Assembly: GCA_019054805.1 (NCBI GenBank)
Contig: JAHQIY010000006.1
Coordinates: forward strand, 2,728,001 to 2,792,000
Source of the DNA: Brachionus manjavacas
Taxonomy: Eukaryota; Rotifera; Eurotatoria; Ploima; Brachionidae
Length of the DNA stretch: 64,000 nt
Direction of reading: 5' to 3'
Shown in pieces: positions 1 to 10,639 of the stretch. Every line of letters begins with the position of its first letter. Position 1 is the first letter of the stretch. Under the pieces are notes generated by a model, which was not told the DNA's origin, ran no database searches, and saw only the letters and a program-made list of their open reading frames with translations. Position numbers and translations under genes: made by a program.

Positions 1-987
1 TTCCGGAATTGGTCAAAATTGTGCCTGACAACAACATGTTTGCCAAAGTGGTCAAAATAGTTAAAAATAGGAAAGAACTTTCAGATGATGCATTGGAACA
101 TCTTGAAGAAGTGGTGATGGACTCTGCCAAGGCTCAGGCTATCATTGATGCCTCAAAATCATCTATGGGCATGGACATATCCCCCATTGACTTGATAAAT
201 ATTCAACTATTCGCCTCTAGAGTCATAGACATGTTTGACTATAGAAAAAATCTACATGAGTATCTTCACTCGAAAATTAATCAAGTAGCACCGAATTTGT
301 CCTCGTTGATTGGAGATCAGGTCGCTGCTCGCTTGATTTCCCACGCCGGTAGCTTGACCAATCTGGCCAAGTACCCGGCATCAACCATTCAAATCCTAGG
401 AGCTGAAAAAGCCTTGTTCAGAGCTCTAAAGACCAAAAGCAATACACCCAAGTATGGCTTGATATTTCATTCAAGCTTCATAGGACGAGCTGGAACAACA
501 AACAAGGGACGAGTTTCCAGGTATTTGGCCAATAAGTGCGCCATTGCATCAAGAATTGACTGTTTTGCTGGTAATTTTAGATTTTGTTTTAGTCGAAAAA
601 AATTAATTTTTTGACTTTTAATTAGAAATTCCGACTAATGTTTTCGGAGACTGTTTGCAGAAGCAAGTCGAGGATAGACTTAAGTTTTACGAAAGTGGCA
701 CTTTGCCACCTAAAAATGCTGAAGTGATGCAAGAGGCTGTTCTCAAAGCCGAAGAGAGCAAGAATGAGATAATAAAAAAGGACAAAAAGAAAAAGAAGAA
801 AGAGAAAAAAAATAAAAAGAAATCAGAAAATAATGACGAAGAGATGGCAGTCGAAGAGAATGGAATTACTAATGGAAACGGAGTTGAAGACCATTTGCAA
901 GATATGAATTTGGACGAGGATCAGGTTAATGGCGAAGATGAGCCTCAACCAAAAAAGAAAAAAAAGAAAAATAAAAAAAGTGAATGA
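1..987 (+). CDS. NOP56: NOP56 (box C/D snoRNP core protein), 3' part
   Basis: C-terminal two thirds of NOP56, the nucleolar scaffold of box C/D snoRNPs that guide 2'-O-methylation of rRNA. The 5' end lies outside the window; the frame is open from base 3. Coding exons are 1-570 and 626-987 with a 55-bp GT-AG intron (gtaatt...attag). The protein shows the coiled-coil/Nop domain: [15 protein letters not shown], then [31 protein letters not shown] and the RNA-binding stretch [15 protein letters not shown], all almost identical to metazoan NOP56. After the intron it continues EIPTNVFGD and ends in the expected lysine-rich tail with three poly-Lys blocks. NOP58 also carries a Nop domain, but the wording here is that of NOP56. 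AATAAA-like signals follow the stop at 1021-1070. Confidence 0.95.
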
Positions 988-1726
988 AAATAATTTTTTT
1001 ATTTCTCTATCTTTGTTTTGAAATAAAAATAATAAAAAATAAAAAAATTAATTTTAACAATAAAGTTAATCCAGTTCAATTTGTTTTTAGTTTGATATCA
1101 TTTTTTGTAGAAATAAAGTTCAAGGTTTGGAATTTTTTCGTCAATTTTATCTTTTCATAAACAATTTTAAAATGTAAAAATTCAAAAACATCTCAAAGAG
1201 AAGAATATTAAAATTATAAAAAATAAGCTCTAATGTGCTAGAATGGATAAATGATGCTTAATCTCATAATAACATTTTAAAATCAATTTTATTTTGAAAA
1301 ATGTAAAAAAATTATTAGTTGATAAAATCCTTGTCAAGTTTGTTCCATAGTTTTACTATTCTTAATATCTTCATTGATCATCCTCGACTGGTCAGATTTA
1401 TCATGGTTAAAATCAAATTTTCCCAGCTACAGAAACAATTTAATACAGATTCTAAGGCATCCAAACCTGCCGTCCATACTCTAGGTAGGCCAAACAAATG
1501 CTTTACATATTCTTTTGGCGCTAGGTCATGCTCCTTATTAAATCCAGAATAAAGTTTGTACTATTTGCAGCTATATTAGATTGATTTGACCATTTAAAGA
1601 TGTTTATTTCTAGACCACTCGGTTGCATTCAAGCAAAAAATTTATAACTAATTTTAATAACTTCTAGATTTTTACCATAAAAGACAAGATAGAATTATAA
1701 GTTAAAAAAAAATTTTTTAGTAAAAA
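988..1726. other. AT-rich intergenic DNA
   Basis: Holds the 3' UTR and several AATAAA-type poly(A) signals of NOP56 near 1020-1070. A 77-codon open frame at 1319-1552 has no recognisable motif and looks fortuitous. I see no further gene. Confidence 0.5.
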
Positions 1727-2063
1727 AGAATAGAACAAAGTGAAAAAAATTAAATAGCTTTTTTTCTAAAAGTCTTAAATAAGTTCTGTGAATGCAGGAT
1801 GGTGCAACATTCAAAGTTGCATCAACAGTAAAATTCTCCTAATGATGAGCAAAATTTCTGCTAAAGAACTTCGCTCGATTTTAAAAAAATTTAATTTCTG
1901 CTAAACTGTGCAAATTTAGAAGACATTGATATTTGATACAACTTTGAATGTTGCCCTATGTTAAATTCACAGAACTAAGTTTAAACCTCTAGAAAAAAGT
2001 TATTCAACTTTTTTACATTTTTCTCTGTTCTTTTTATCAATTTGTACAGAATTGCACAAAACC
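1727..2063. mobile_element. palindromic MITE, copy 1 (hAT-like family)
   Basis: Two arms of roughly 100 nt face each other: the left arm contains agttctgtgaatgcagg and gcaacattcaaagttgcatc, and the right arm carries the reverse complement of both (gatacaactttgaatgttgc, then attcacagaactaagttt). No coding capacity. The same arms occur at 22.7-23.0 kb and, more decayed, at 52.9-53.2 kb, so this is a dispersed family. The left tip here is eroded, so its target duplication cannot be read. Confidence 0.7.
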
Positions 2064-3098
2064 AAAAATTTCGTATCTGAAAAAATGTTCAGAAAAAAAT
2101 CTAGTTCCTATAATATGTATATAATCTATTTTATTCAATCCAATATCTCTTTTTCATGATTTTCATAATTTTTGGAAAATGAAAAGTTAAATCAAAATCT
2201 TTTACCAATTTGGTCGAGAGCTAAATTTAATAAAAAATTGTTAGTTTGTGCTTAAATTTAATATAAATTTTCAATTAGATCAGATTCAGATCATTTCATT
2301 AAAAATAATATCTAGAGTAAAAAATATATTCTTTATTTCTTGAAAAAATAAATTTTCCCTTTAACTTTAGATTGAATAACTAGATATGTTCATGTTTACA
2401 AATTAGGAGAAAAAGAAAAATAAAACAAACTATTTAAAATAAAAGTAAAATATTGGAATCAACATTCAATTAATTGTCGATTCGAAGCTTTATTTATTAT
2501 TAATATTCAGGTCTATTTTAAAATTAAAACAAGTTTTCTTCTATTAAATGAGCAAACCCTTAAAAAAACCCAAAACACCTAAAAAAAATCAACATAAACC
2601 TTTGAAAAGTTGTTTTTAACAATATTGACAATAATTCAATTAAATAGTTATTTAATTTAAATTTACCACGCTCATAAAACATAAGAATCAATGAAATAAT
2701 TTTAATCTAGACCGGAGCTTGATATTGCCAAATTTGGTAAAGAAATACAGCGTAAGCAATAAAAAAAACTCAAAATAATTAAAATTAATTTAACTTTGAA
2801 AACTCTCTTTAAAATTTATTACTCTAAAATATATTGAAACTAAGTACTCGATTTATTTTCATACTTTTTGAAGAGAATACCAATTAAAACCACCAACATT
2901 GCTACATTTATAATTGCAATTAATGAATAATTATTTCAAGACTTTTTATTTTAAATTGTGCTGTATTTTTCTACCAAACTTTACAATACCCAGAATTTTA
3001 ATCCTGATTAAATAAAAAAATTTGAATAGATAACAAAAAAGTTTTGTCATTTTGACAAAATTCTAATACTAAAATAAAAATCCGCGCGCAAAAAAAAA
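2064..3098. other. AT-rich intergenic DNA
   Basis: Low-complexity A/T-rich sequence between the MITE and the SUCO stop codon. It contains several AATAAA/TTTATT words that could serve SUCO 3' processing on the minus strand. I see no coding or structured element. Confidence 0.5.
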
Positions 3099-5472
3099 TT
3101 AAATTTCATTATTTTGATTGACTGTATTGAACTGAGCGTTTGAAGCCGCCAGACTAACAGCGGCCACCACCGCTATGGTTGAGGAAACTACCCTGGCTGC
3201 AGCAACACTTTGATGCGTCACCTCCTTAATTGTTTCAGCTTCCAAATTTTGACAATTAAATTTATTTGATTTGTAGTAATTTTCAATTGACTCAATTTGG
3301 TCATTAAATTTTTGTTCTTGTTTGGCCATCAGCTCTTTACACTTGGCTTCTACCAATTCTTCAAGGTTGTTGACATTTTTCCGATTATCACCAGACGCCT
3401 CTCTAATTAAATATTTGTGCCTTTTTTTTCCAACACATCGCTTTACCTCGATCAGAACTATGCCTGCTAGAACAAGAACAGCCGTCCAGATGATCAAGTA
3501 AGCCTGAATTTTGACATCACTTATAAACTTATTTATTTCATTCAAATTTTGTTCCAATTTTTCAATTTTTTTCTCAATAAAAAAAATTTTCTCATTCTGC
3601 TTTATGTCTCGTTGATCAGCGACTCGTATGGTGTCAATAAGAGCCGATGTGGTCAAATTAAAAGCCTTTTGCATTTCGTCCATTTGCTTTCGGTAATGTT
3701 GACTCAACTTTTCCAGATACTGACTGCTCAGCGACATGTTCAGCTCGAGCATTTTAATCCTGTAGTCCAGTCGGGCAGACAGAGCATCCTTGCCATTCGC
3801 GGACGGAACCACTGGGCTAGCAATTACTTCTTCAGACTTGTTGCTCATATTTAAGCTCGCAAAACTGTGCATAGTATCATTTATTGTTTTTTTTATCTGG
3901 GCGATACTGTCACTTTCGCTTTCGAGCCTTTTTTCACTTTCGTTTTTGACTGCACTCTCGGTTTTGTTTTGGTTCTTTACCATTTCATTCTTATCTGACT
4001 GAACAGTGCTTCCTGGTTCGGCATGGCTACTTTTTGTTGTTTTTTTTTGCGGAAATGAATACAAGGTCTGGTTGTCCAGCCACTCATTAGATATATAGTA
4101 ATAGATATTATTCAACGAAAATTGGGTGACGTTTTTGTGAATCTTTAGAATGACAGTCTGATTTTTGGATGGCTTTATGTTATTTAGATATTTGCTTAGC
4201 AAAGAAGAGTTGGATCTTGACTGAACTATTGTGGTCATAGTGTAATAGTAGCCACAAAATTTTGAACTAGAATAAAAATTGAAAGAAGAATTTTCCAGGT
4301 GTCTATGCAATTTTTCACTTTCATCAAAGCATTGGCAACAATTGCGTAGACCAATTGAGCTTGTGAAGCAAAGAATGCGATGCATGTCAGTGCCCAGTAT
4401 GCTATTGCGGTCAATATTTGTTTTGCCAGGCGCCAAATAGGATTCATTATCAGAGATTAAAAGGGTGGATTTGGACGGTTTGGAAACATTTAGATAGGTT
4501 AATTTGGAAAAAAAGTTAAATCCTTGTCCGACCACTACTGAGATCAGATTTGTCAATAAGACAGAAGTTGAATCAAAAATTGTTGTCTTGTCTATTTTGT
4601 TTTCGTCTTTTCCGGGCTCGTCAACACTAGGCGCAATTTCGTCTACGTCTGTTTCCTCGTCGTCATTCAAACTAGTGCCGTAGATGCGCACAACGCTCAG
4701 GGGACAATAGTGTTCATTTCCATAATGAGACAACATTTCGAATTTGACATACTTGGCGTAGATTTCGACAATTTGCTCATCTGTTTTAAATTCCAAGCTG
4801 TCTTTTTGGCCAAAAGTCTGCAAATTTCTTGTATTGTTGGCTTCGAATGTTCCAATGAAGTATTTACTGGGCCAGTTGTTCGATCCGCCTGATTGAACAA
4901 ATCTGTCACTGGCAAACACTTTAAATTGTCTTGGTACATTGCTGAACAATTCGTAATTTGCTATTTGAATTTCTTTTATTTTAACAGGCTCGCAAAGCTC
5001 TATAATGAACCAAACTTTGGCGCTGCACGAGTTTAGCATGTAGTCGTCTTTGCTCTCGGTGAGTATGTGCGATGGATTGCTGGCCTCTTGGTTTTTTTCG
5101 ACTATTTTGGCTCCACAGTCGAGGCCGGCGTAATTTTTGCGTCTTTTTAAAATTTCGTTTTTCACTTCTTTTGACTCAGACTTGGTAGGAATGTTGGCTG
5201 TGTTCAAAGATGGGTCTTTGAGCTTCATTTCTTTCCATTCTTCGAATGACTGCATTTCGGCTTTATTGACCATGTATCCTTGGACAAAAGAAGTCTGGGT
5301 TTTGGCCTCCGCTTGATCATTGGGAGTATCCGATGCTTGGGTGGTTGTTTCACTCGTTTGAGGGGTTTTATCGGTGGATGAAGAAGTTGACAGTTGGCTT
5401 TCGGCGAAAGGCAAGTCCGTCGGAGTCGAGTCCTCATGCAAAACTTCATTGTGTAAAATTGTCCATGCATTT
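3099..5472 (-). CDS. SUCO: SUN-domain ossification factor (SUCO/Slp1 family), main exon
   Basis: One long exon of about 790 codons. SUCO/Slp1 proteins are glycosylated ER/nuclear-envelope membrane proteins that protect folding clients. After a Ser/Thr-rich lumenal stretch comes the SUN domain (about residues 98-256 counted from 5441): NYAGLDCGAKI, YMLNSCSAKVWFIIELCEP, IANYELFSNVP, YAKYVKFEMLSHYGNEHYCP and VRIYGTS, very close to vertebrate SUCO. A Cys-rich patch (LCFTSSIGLRNCCQC) follows, then the coiled coil LELNMSLSSQYLEKLSQHYRK also conserved in SUCO, and a transmembrane helix at about 645-666 (YLIIWTAVLVLAGIVLI). The tail of about 114 residues is cytosolic. No in-frame ATG exists before the upstream stop near 5490, so the 5' limit is a guessed acceptor (cccaaag). 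The signal-peptide exon upstream was not found. Confidence 0.92.
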
Positions 5473-6880
5473 CTTTGGGAGATAAATTAAAAATTTTGCT
5501 ATTTTAAAAAATTAAAAAAGAGCTACTTTTGAAAAAGTATCAGCCAGTTTACCAACAGAAATATAATTTTTTTATTCATTATTTTTTTGAGTGTCTTATA
5601 GCAAATTGGTTGATTCTCATTATTTTAAATAAAAAATTTTTATTACGTCGGTGTTGATAATCTAAACTGAATTTTCTAGATACTTTTTTTCAATCAACGT
5701 GGTTGTAAAGCCTAAAGATTTAAGTAAACAACCTGGCTTGATTATCCCAACGAAAATACCGAATTTGGTTAAATTATGGAAATTTTGGTCAGGATGAAAA
5801 TAAATGCAAATTATTTATTTTTATTTTTTATTGAAAAAATTGAAAAATTAAATAGAGCATTTTAAATTGTCTTAACTTTAATAGAGCGTATGCTTGCAAC
5901 ACGTCAGTGTGTGTGGAAAATTATTCTTGATTATAGATGTCTTTAAAAAAATAAATAATTTTTAAATTTTTATAATAGATTATAGGTTATTTAATTAAAT
6001 GTAAAAAATAAATAAATTCAACTATCTATGCATCAAATTTTTTTGATTTGACAGCAGATAAATTTTGACATAATTTATATTATGTTAGACTCTTCAAATT
6101 AAATTTGCTTTAAATTCTATATTGTTAGAAATTTGAAAAAAATTTAAAGTTTTCATGTATTCTATATTTTTTTTAAATTGCTTGAATTTTTTAATCAAAA
6201 AAATTAAATAAATTTCTAAAGGATTCAAATATATTTTGATATGATACAAATATGAAGATCCCTAAGATAATTTGCCTAGTTAAATCCTTAAAAGGCGCTT
6301 CAGAATTGGAAATCCAAATAAGTTAAAAATTTGTTTCTGTAAATTTTAGTTTCGATTTAAATTATCCAAATAAATTCTTATTTAAAAAAAATAATTCATT
6401 TTAGTGGTTTATTGAAAAGGATTCTTGAAGCTTAAATTTATAAAAAAAATTAAAAATATTTTGTCTTAATTGATTACAAAAAAAATTATTCGATTTGTAA
6501 AGGAATATTTTTAATCTAAAATGGCTTTATTTTCATAAATAAACATTATCTTTTCAGAATTTTTTTTGACATTTCTTCGGTCCCAAAGTTGGTAGCCTGC
6601 ATGTGAGAAAAATATAAACAACTTTTAGACCAAAAACGTCTAAAATAAAAAAATCACAGATGTTTTCGTCTTGAATTATATTGAATAACTAAAAATAAAG
6701 TCTATAAACCGAATTTTAGGCTAACCAAAATTAGCTTATCACAAAATCAAGCAGAACCAACATCACTACTTGTTTTAAGTTTATGTTTTTTGTCTATTGT
6801 TTTTTTAAAACCTGTGTTATCTTTTCTGTGAAGTTTTAGAAATGAACTAGTTATAAAAAAAATATTTAAAAAAAGCGATA
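5473..6880. other. AT-rich DNA, probable SUCO 5' intron and flank
   Basis: This must contain the SUCO first exon (signal peptide) or the intron leading to it, but no minus-strand ATG followed by a hydrophobic stretch and a GT donor could be recognised. No other features seen. Confidence 0.4.
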
Positions 6881-7200
6881 TTTTATTTTAAATACCGTAT
6901 TCCCTCGTTCGATTATGCTGCACCACAAGTTAAAACACGCCTTTGGACAATGCAACAAAGTACATCTCGCTCATGATATAAAATTGTTAACTTTGAGCGC
7001 ATGCTCTGATAGCGTAATCACGCGTTTAGATCCGCATCAAACACTGAAAGCCTTTAATAATAAAACCTATCTACAAAATAGGTTTTATTTTGTCAGTGAA
7101 AAAATATTAAGTAGTCATCTCAATATATATATTTGTCAGTCGTTAAGTTTTTTTGTCAGAATAATTTATAGTCAGCTAATATAGATTAAAGTAGTCACCA
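6881..7200. repeat. less AT-rich block with hairpin, possible DNA-transposon relic
   Basis: A block of higher GC than its surroundings begins with ataccgtattccctcgttcg. It includes a perfect 12-bp stem with a 7-nt loop at 7059-7089, extended outward by matching cactga/tcagtg. It is followed by several gtcag/gtcac words. An 89-codon frame on the plus strand has no known motif. The terminal-looking start resembles transposon ends, but no opposite end was found, so the class is unknown. Confidence 0.3.
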
Positions 7201-8228
7201 CTTTTAGTCATCTTAAAAAAATTAAATTTGTCACCCCCAAAATATTTTAGCCTTATTTTATTGTTTTGTAAAACAAGAATTTTACCTTATCAATATAAAA
7301 AAAATTATAGATAGCGCATAGATCTTAAATTAACTCTTTTAGTAGTGATGTTTATTTTCGATTCGTTATGTGATGAATTGTGATGCTTTTAAATGCTTAT
7401 CAACCATATTTGATTGTAAAGAGATTTAAAAAGAAAAAAACACACGAATCATTTTTATTTTCTACTTATTAATTTTTAAAAATCAAAGAAAATTGTTATT
7501 CTGTAATATAATTCAATTAGAATTTTCACAAATTTTACTCTTTCAATCTATTCTTCTAAATTTTGAAATATAAAATTCTGCACCTTGTTGCAATCTTTTT
7601 GAGAATCGTTTTATCTTTATTTTAATCTTTCAAAAAAAAATATTTTTTTGCAAAGTGAATTTCAAAGTAGTAGAAGTAGTAGTAGTAGTAGTATTTCTTT
7701 TATTGTATTAATATTTTCAGACGCGTGAGTATTTAACCGCTAGCAAAATTTTGTTAAAATAAGACTGCGACAGATTATTTTAGGTTTAGGTAAAAGTTAG
7801 TCGAACGATATCTTGCAAATCATTGATTATGCCTAGATTTGATTTTTTTTAGTTTATTAAATCAAAGTTTTTAAACAAAAATTAGTTAATTTATAGAGTT
7901 AAAATAATTAATTCAAAACTAAAAAAAAAATTCCCAACATTAGATTTTTATTTCATTTTATAATCAAAAAAGAATGAGAAAAGATTCTTTTTAAAACGAA
8001 AATAGAAATCGATAACTTTTGATAATAATCTTGCCTTAATACCTGGAATCAAAATCAAAAACAAATATTTATACAGTAAGATAACAGCAAATTTATAATT
8101 GCATTTTTTATCTTGAAACTTCAAATTTCATAAAACATAAAAATAAAAAAGATATCAAAATTAAAAGCTTCTAAAATTAGAGTGCGCACAATATTTAAAA
8201 AATATTATATTAATTAAGTCAAAGTAAA
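7201..8228. other. AT-rich intergenic DNA with AGT microsatellite
   Basis: Upstream flank of the P450 gene. A (AGT)n tract with one interruption lies at about 7666-7694. Otherwise A/T-rich with nothing recognisable. The P450 promoter must lie here, but no defined motif stands out. Confidence 0.5.
7666..7694. repeat. AGT microsatellite
   Basis: About nine AGT units with one interruption (agaagt), upstream of the P450 gene. Confidence 0.9.
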
Positions 8229-10063
8229 ATGGAATTTAATATTAATGTTTTATTAAAAGCAATTTACTTGATTATAATTGCTAATTTGGTTCTTAAATTT
8301 ACTAAATGGCTGATTAATTATTTTACAAAATTAATCACTGTAAACAAGATCAAGGGTCTACCAATGATCCCGATTATTGGTAATGTTCATCAACTAAAAA
8401 CAAAATACGGTTAAAACAATTTTAAAATATTATATTATTCCAAATTTAATTATTAATATTTAAGAGCTAGTCAAACAACTAACTGAACTTGCATACCAAC
8501 TTAAAAATGAGCCTTTATGGCGTTTATGGCTTGGTGTGATTAATTTTTTTAGATTAAATCTGAATTATCTTTTTTTTCAAGGAACAATGCCAATTTTTGT
8601 TTTCCATAAAGGAGATTATACAGAAGTAAATTTCAATTTTTTTTCAATTAATAAATATTATGAAAAAATAACTTAAATAACTTAATAACTTAAAAAATCA
8701 TATGTCCATAAAATTCAAATTTTTTTTGTTTAAACAAAATTCTAAGGTTTTATTCTCTTCTGCAAAGAATACACAAAAATCCGTGCAATTTAATTTTTTG
8801 CATCCTTGGCTTGGTACCGGGCTACTGACGAGGTAAAAAAATTAATCAAAATATTAAAATAAAGTACAATTGATAAATTGAAGTCATGGAGAAAAATGGA
8901 CAAAAAGGCGTAGATTAATTACTCCTACTTTTCATTTCGAAATATTGAATGATTTTCTCAATGTAATGAATGAGCAAGCAGATATTCTGGTAGAAATTTT
9001 GGCCAAATTGGCAAGAGAAAACCAAAAAATTAATATATTCGAGCACTTAAAAGCATGTGCACTAGATGTTATATGTGGTTGTTAATAATCTCAAATAAAA
9101 AATTTTTAAAATTTTGATATTTTATCTTTTTAAGAGAGTGCAATGGGTCAGCATGTAAATGCTCAAAATGACAAAACATCTGAATATGTTCAAGCGGTGG
9201 CTCGAATTTCTGAATTGGTGACATTCAGATTTTTCGATCCACTTCAATGGCCATACTTTATTTATCGCAGAACAGCAAAAGGAAAAGATTTTGAGCGGTG
9301 CTTAAAGATTTTGCATGACTTCAGCAAAAAAGTTATCTTTGAGCGTAATAGTGACTTAGACGATGCAGATTTGATGTCTAAAAAACGAATTGCTTTTTTG
9401 GATCTTTTACTAAAGGCTAAAAGAATGGATCAATCAATAACTTTTGATGATATACGTGAAGAAGTTGATACATTCGTGTTTGAGGGACATGATACCACAG
9501 CAGCAGCTGCAAGTTGGGCTTGCCAACTAATTGGTTCTCACCCGGAAGTTCAAAAAAAGCTACATGAAGAAATTGACTCGGTTTTGGGACAATCTAAACG
9601 TCACTTGACAAATGATGATGTGAAAGAGCTGACATATTTGGATCTGGTAATTAAGGAAACATTGCGCTTGTTTCCATCAGTGCCATATTTTGGACGCACT
9701 TTATCTGAGGATTGTGAAGTTGGAGGCTATAAAGTTCTGAAAGGAGAAACTGCAGTTATTTTTGCGTACATGATTCACAGAGATGTAAAATATTATCCTG
9801 ATCCCGAAAAATTTGACCCAGAAAGATTTTTGCCCGAAAATACCAAAAATAGAAATCCATATGCGTATATTCCTTTTTCTGCCGGAAGGCGAAATTGTAT
9901 TGGGCAAAGATTTGCTCTAATGGAAGAGAAAGTTCTATTAGCTAATATATTGAGACTGTTCGAAATAAAATCAATCAAAACCATAGATGAATTAGAACCT
10001 GTTGGCGATTTGATCATTCATCCCAATAAAGGCATGCCTATTAAGCTCAATTTAAGATTCTGA
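8229..10063 (+). CDS. cytochrome P450, CYP4-like, complete
   Basis: Six exons join in frame: 8229-8409, 8465-8533, 8582-8625, 8747-8832, 8884-9077, 9135-10063, giving 500 residues, normal for CYP4. The introns are GT-AG, 48-121 bp. The N-terminus is a membrane anchor (IYLIIIANLVLKF) with a hinge (KGLPMIPIIGNVHQLK), so it is an ER haem mono-oxygenase. Core motifs are intact: HGEKWTKRRRLITPTFHF (C-helix), EGHDTT in the I-helix (about 308-313), KETLR (Glu366/Arg369), DPERF (about 419-423), and the haem loop FSAGRRNCIG with the cysteine ligand near residue 446. CYP4 enzymes typically omega-hydroxylate fatty acids or act on xenobiotics; the substrate cannot be read here. CYP4V/4C-type is likely from the I-helix and haem-loop wording. 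No lesion seen, so probably functional. Confidence 0.95.
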
Positions 10064-10639
10064 AACTCAATTTTATTTTAAATAAGTAAATTGTTGATAA
10101 TGATTTAAAGATTTTTGTTTGCTTGTTCATTAAAGTTTTTTTTTTAATATTTTTTCTATTCGTAAAATATATTTGATTTAATTGTTTTATTCAGATCTGA
10201 TAAAAACATCTAAAATTTTTACAGACAAAAACAATCTAACCAACAAATCAAATATCTAAATTTTATTTAAAAATTTAATAAAGAATTAAATAATTTGGAA
10301 AAGATACAATTTTATGGCAAGAGCACACTTAGAATTTAAATAATTATAATTAATTTGTAATCTCTATTTCAGTGTATCCGATGCATTGACATTTTTAATT
10401 TTTGTCATTATTTTATTTTATATTTTTTTCTGAGTGAGCTTTAGCTCGGGATTTCATTTTGAATTTTCTTTATTCACTCATTGTGAAGCAAATTGCTTGA
10501 ACTCTTATCCAACAATTCTTTTTTATCACTTTTTGATACAAAACTTATCCATTCACGACTCTAATTGTAAAAAAGTTAAATCTAGAAAGACAATTCTTTA
10601 CATGTTCACGCGTTAAACAATAGCTATTTCTCCTTAATT
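10064..10639. other. AT-rich intergenic DNA
   Basis: Holds the P450 3' UTR (TTATTTTAAATAAG just after the stop, AATAAAG near 10279) and spacer up to the LINE 3' end. A 60-codon open frame at 10434-10616 has no support. Confidence 0.5.

Noticed and set aside
1319..1552. 77-codon plus-strand frame
   Set aside because: No motif, no splice context, AT-biased codons.
3549..4002. Plus-strand frames inside SUCO
   Set aside because: Antisense shadows of the conserved SUCO exon.
6915..7184. 89-codon plus-strand frame
   Set aside because: Spans a hairpin/repeat block; no protein motif.
9701..10017. Minus-strand frames across the P450 haem region
   Set aside because: Antisense shadows; the plus-strand motifs are intact.
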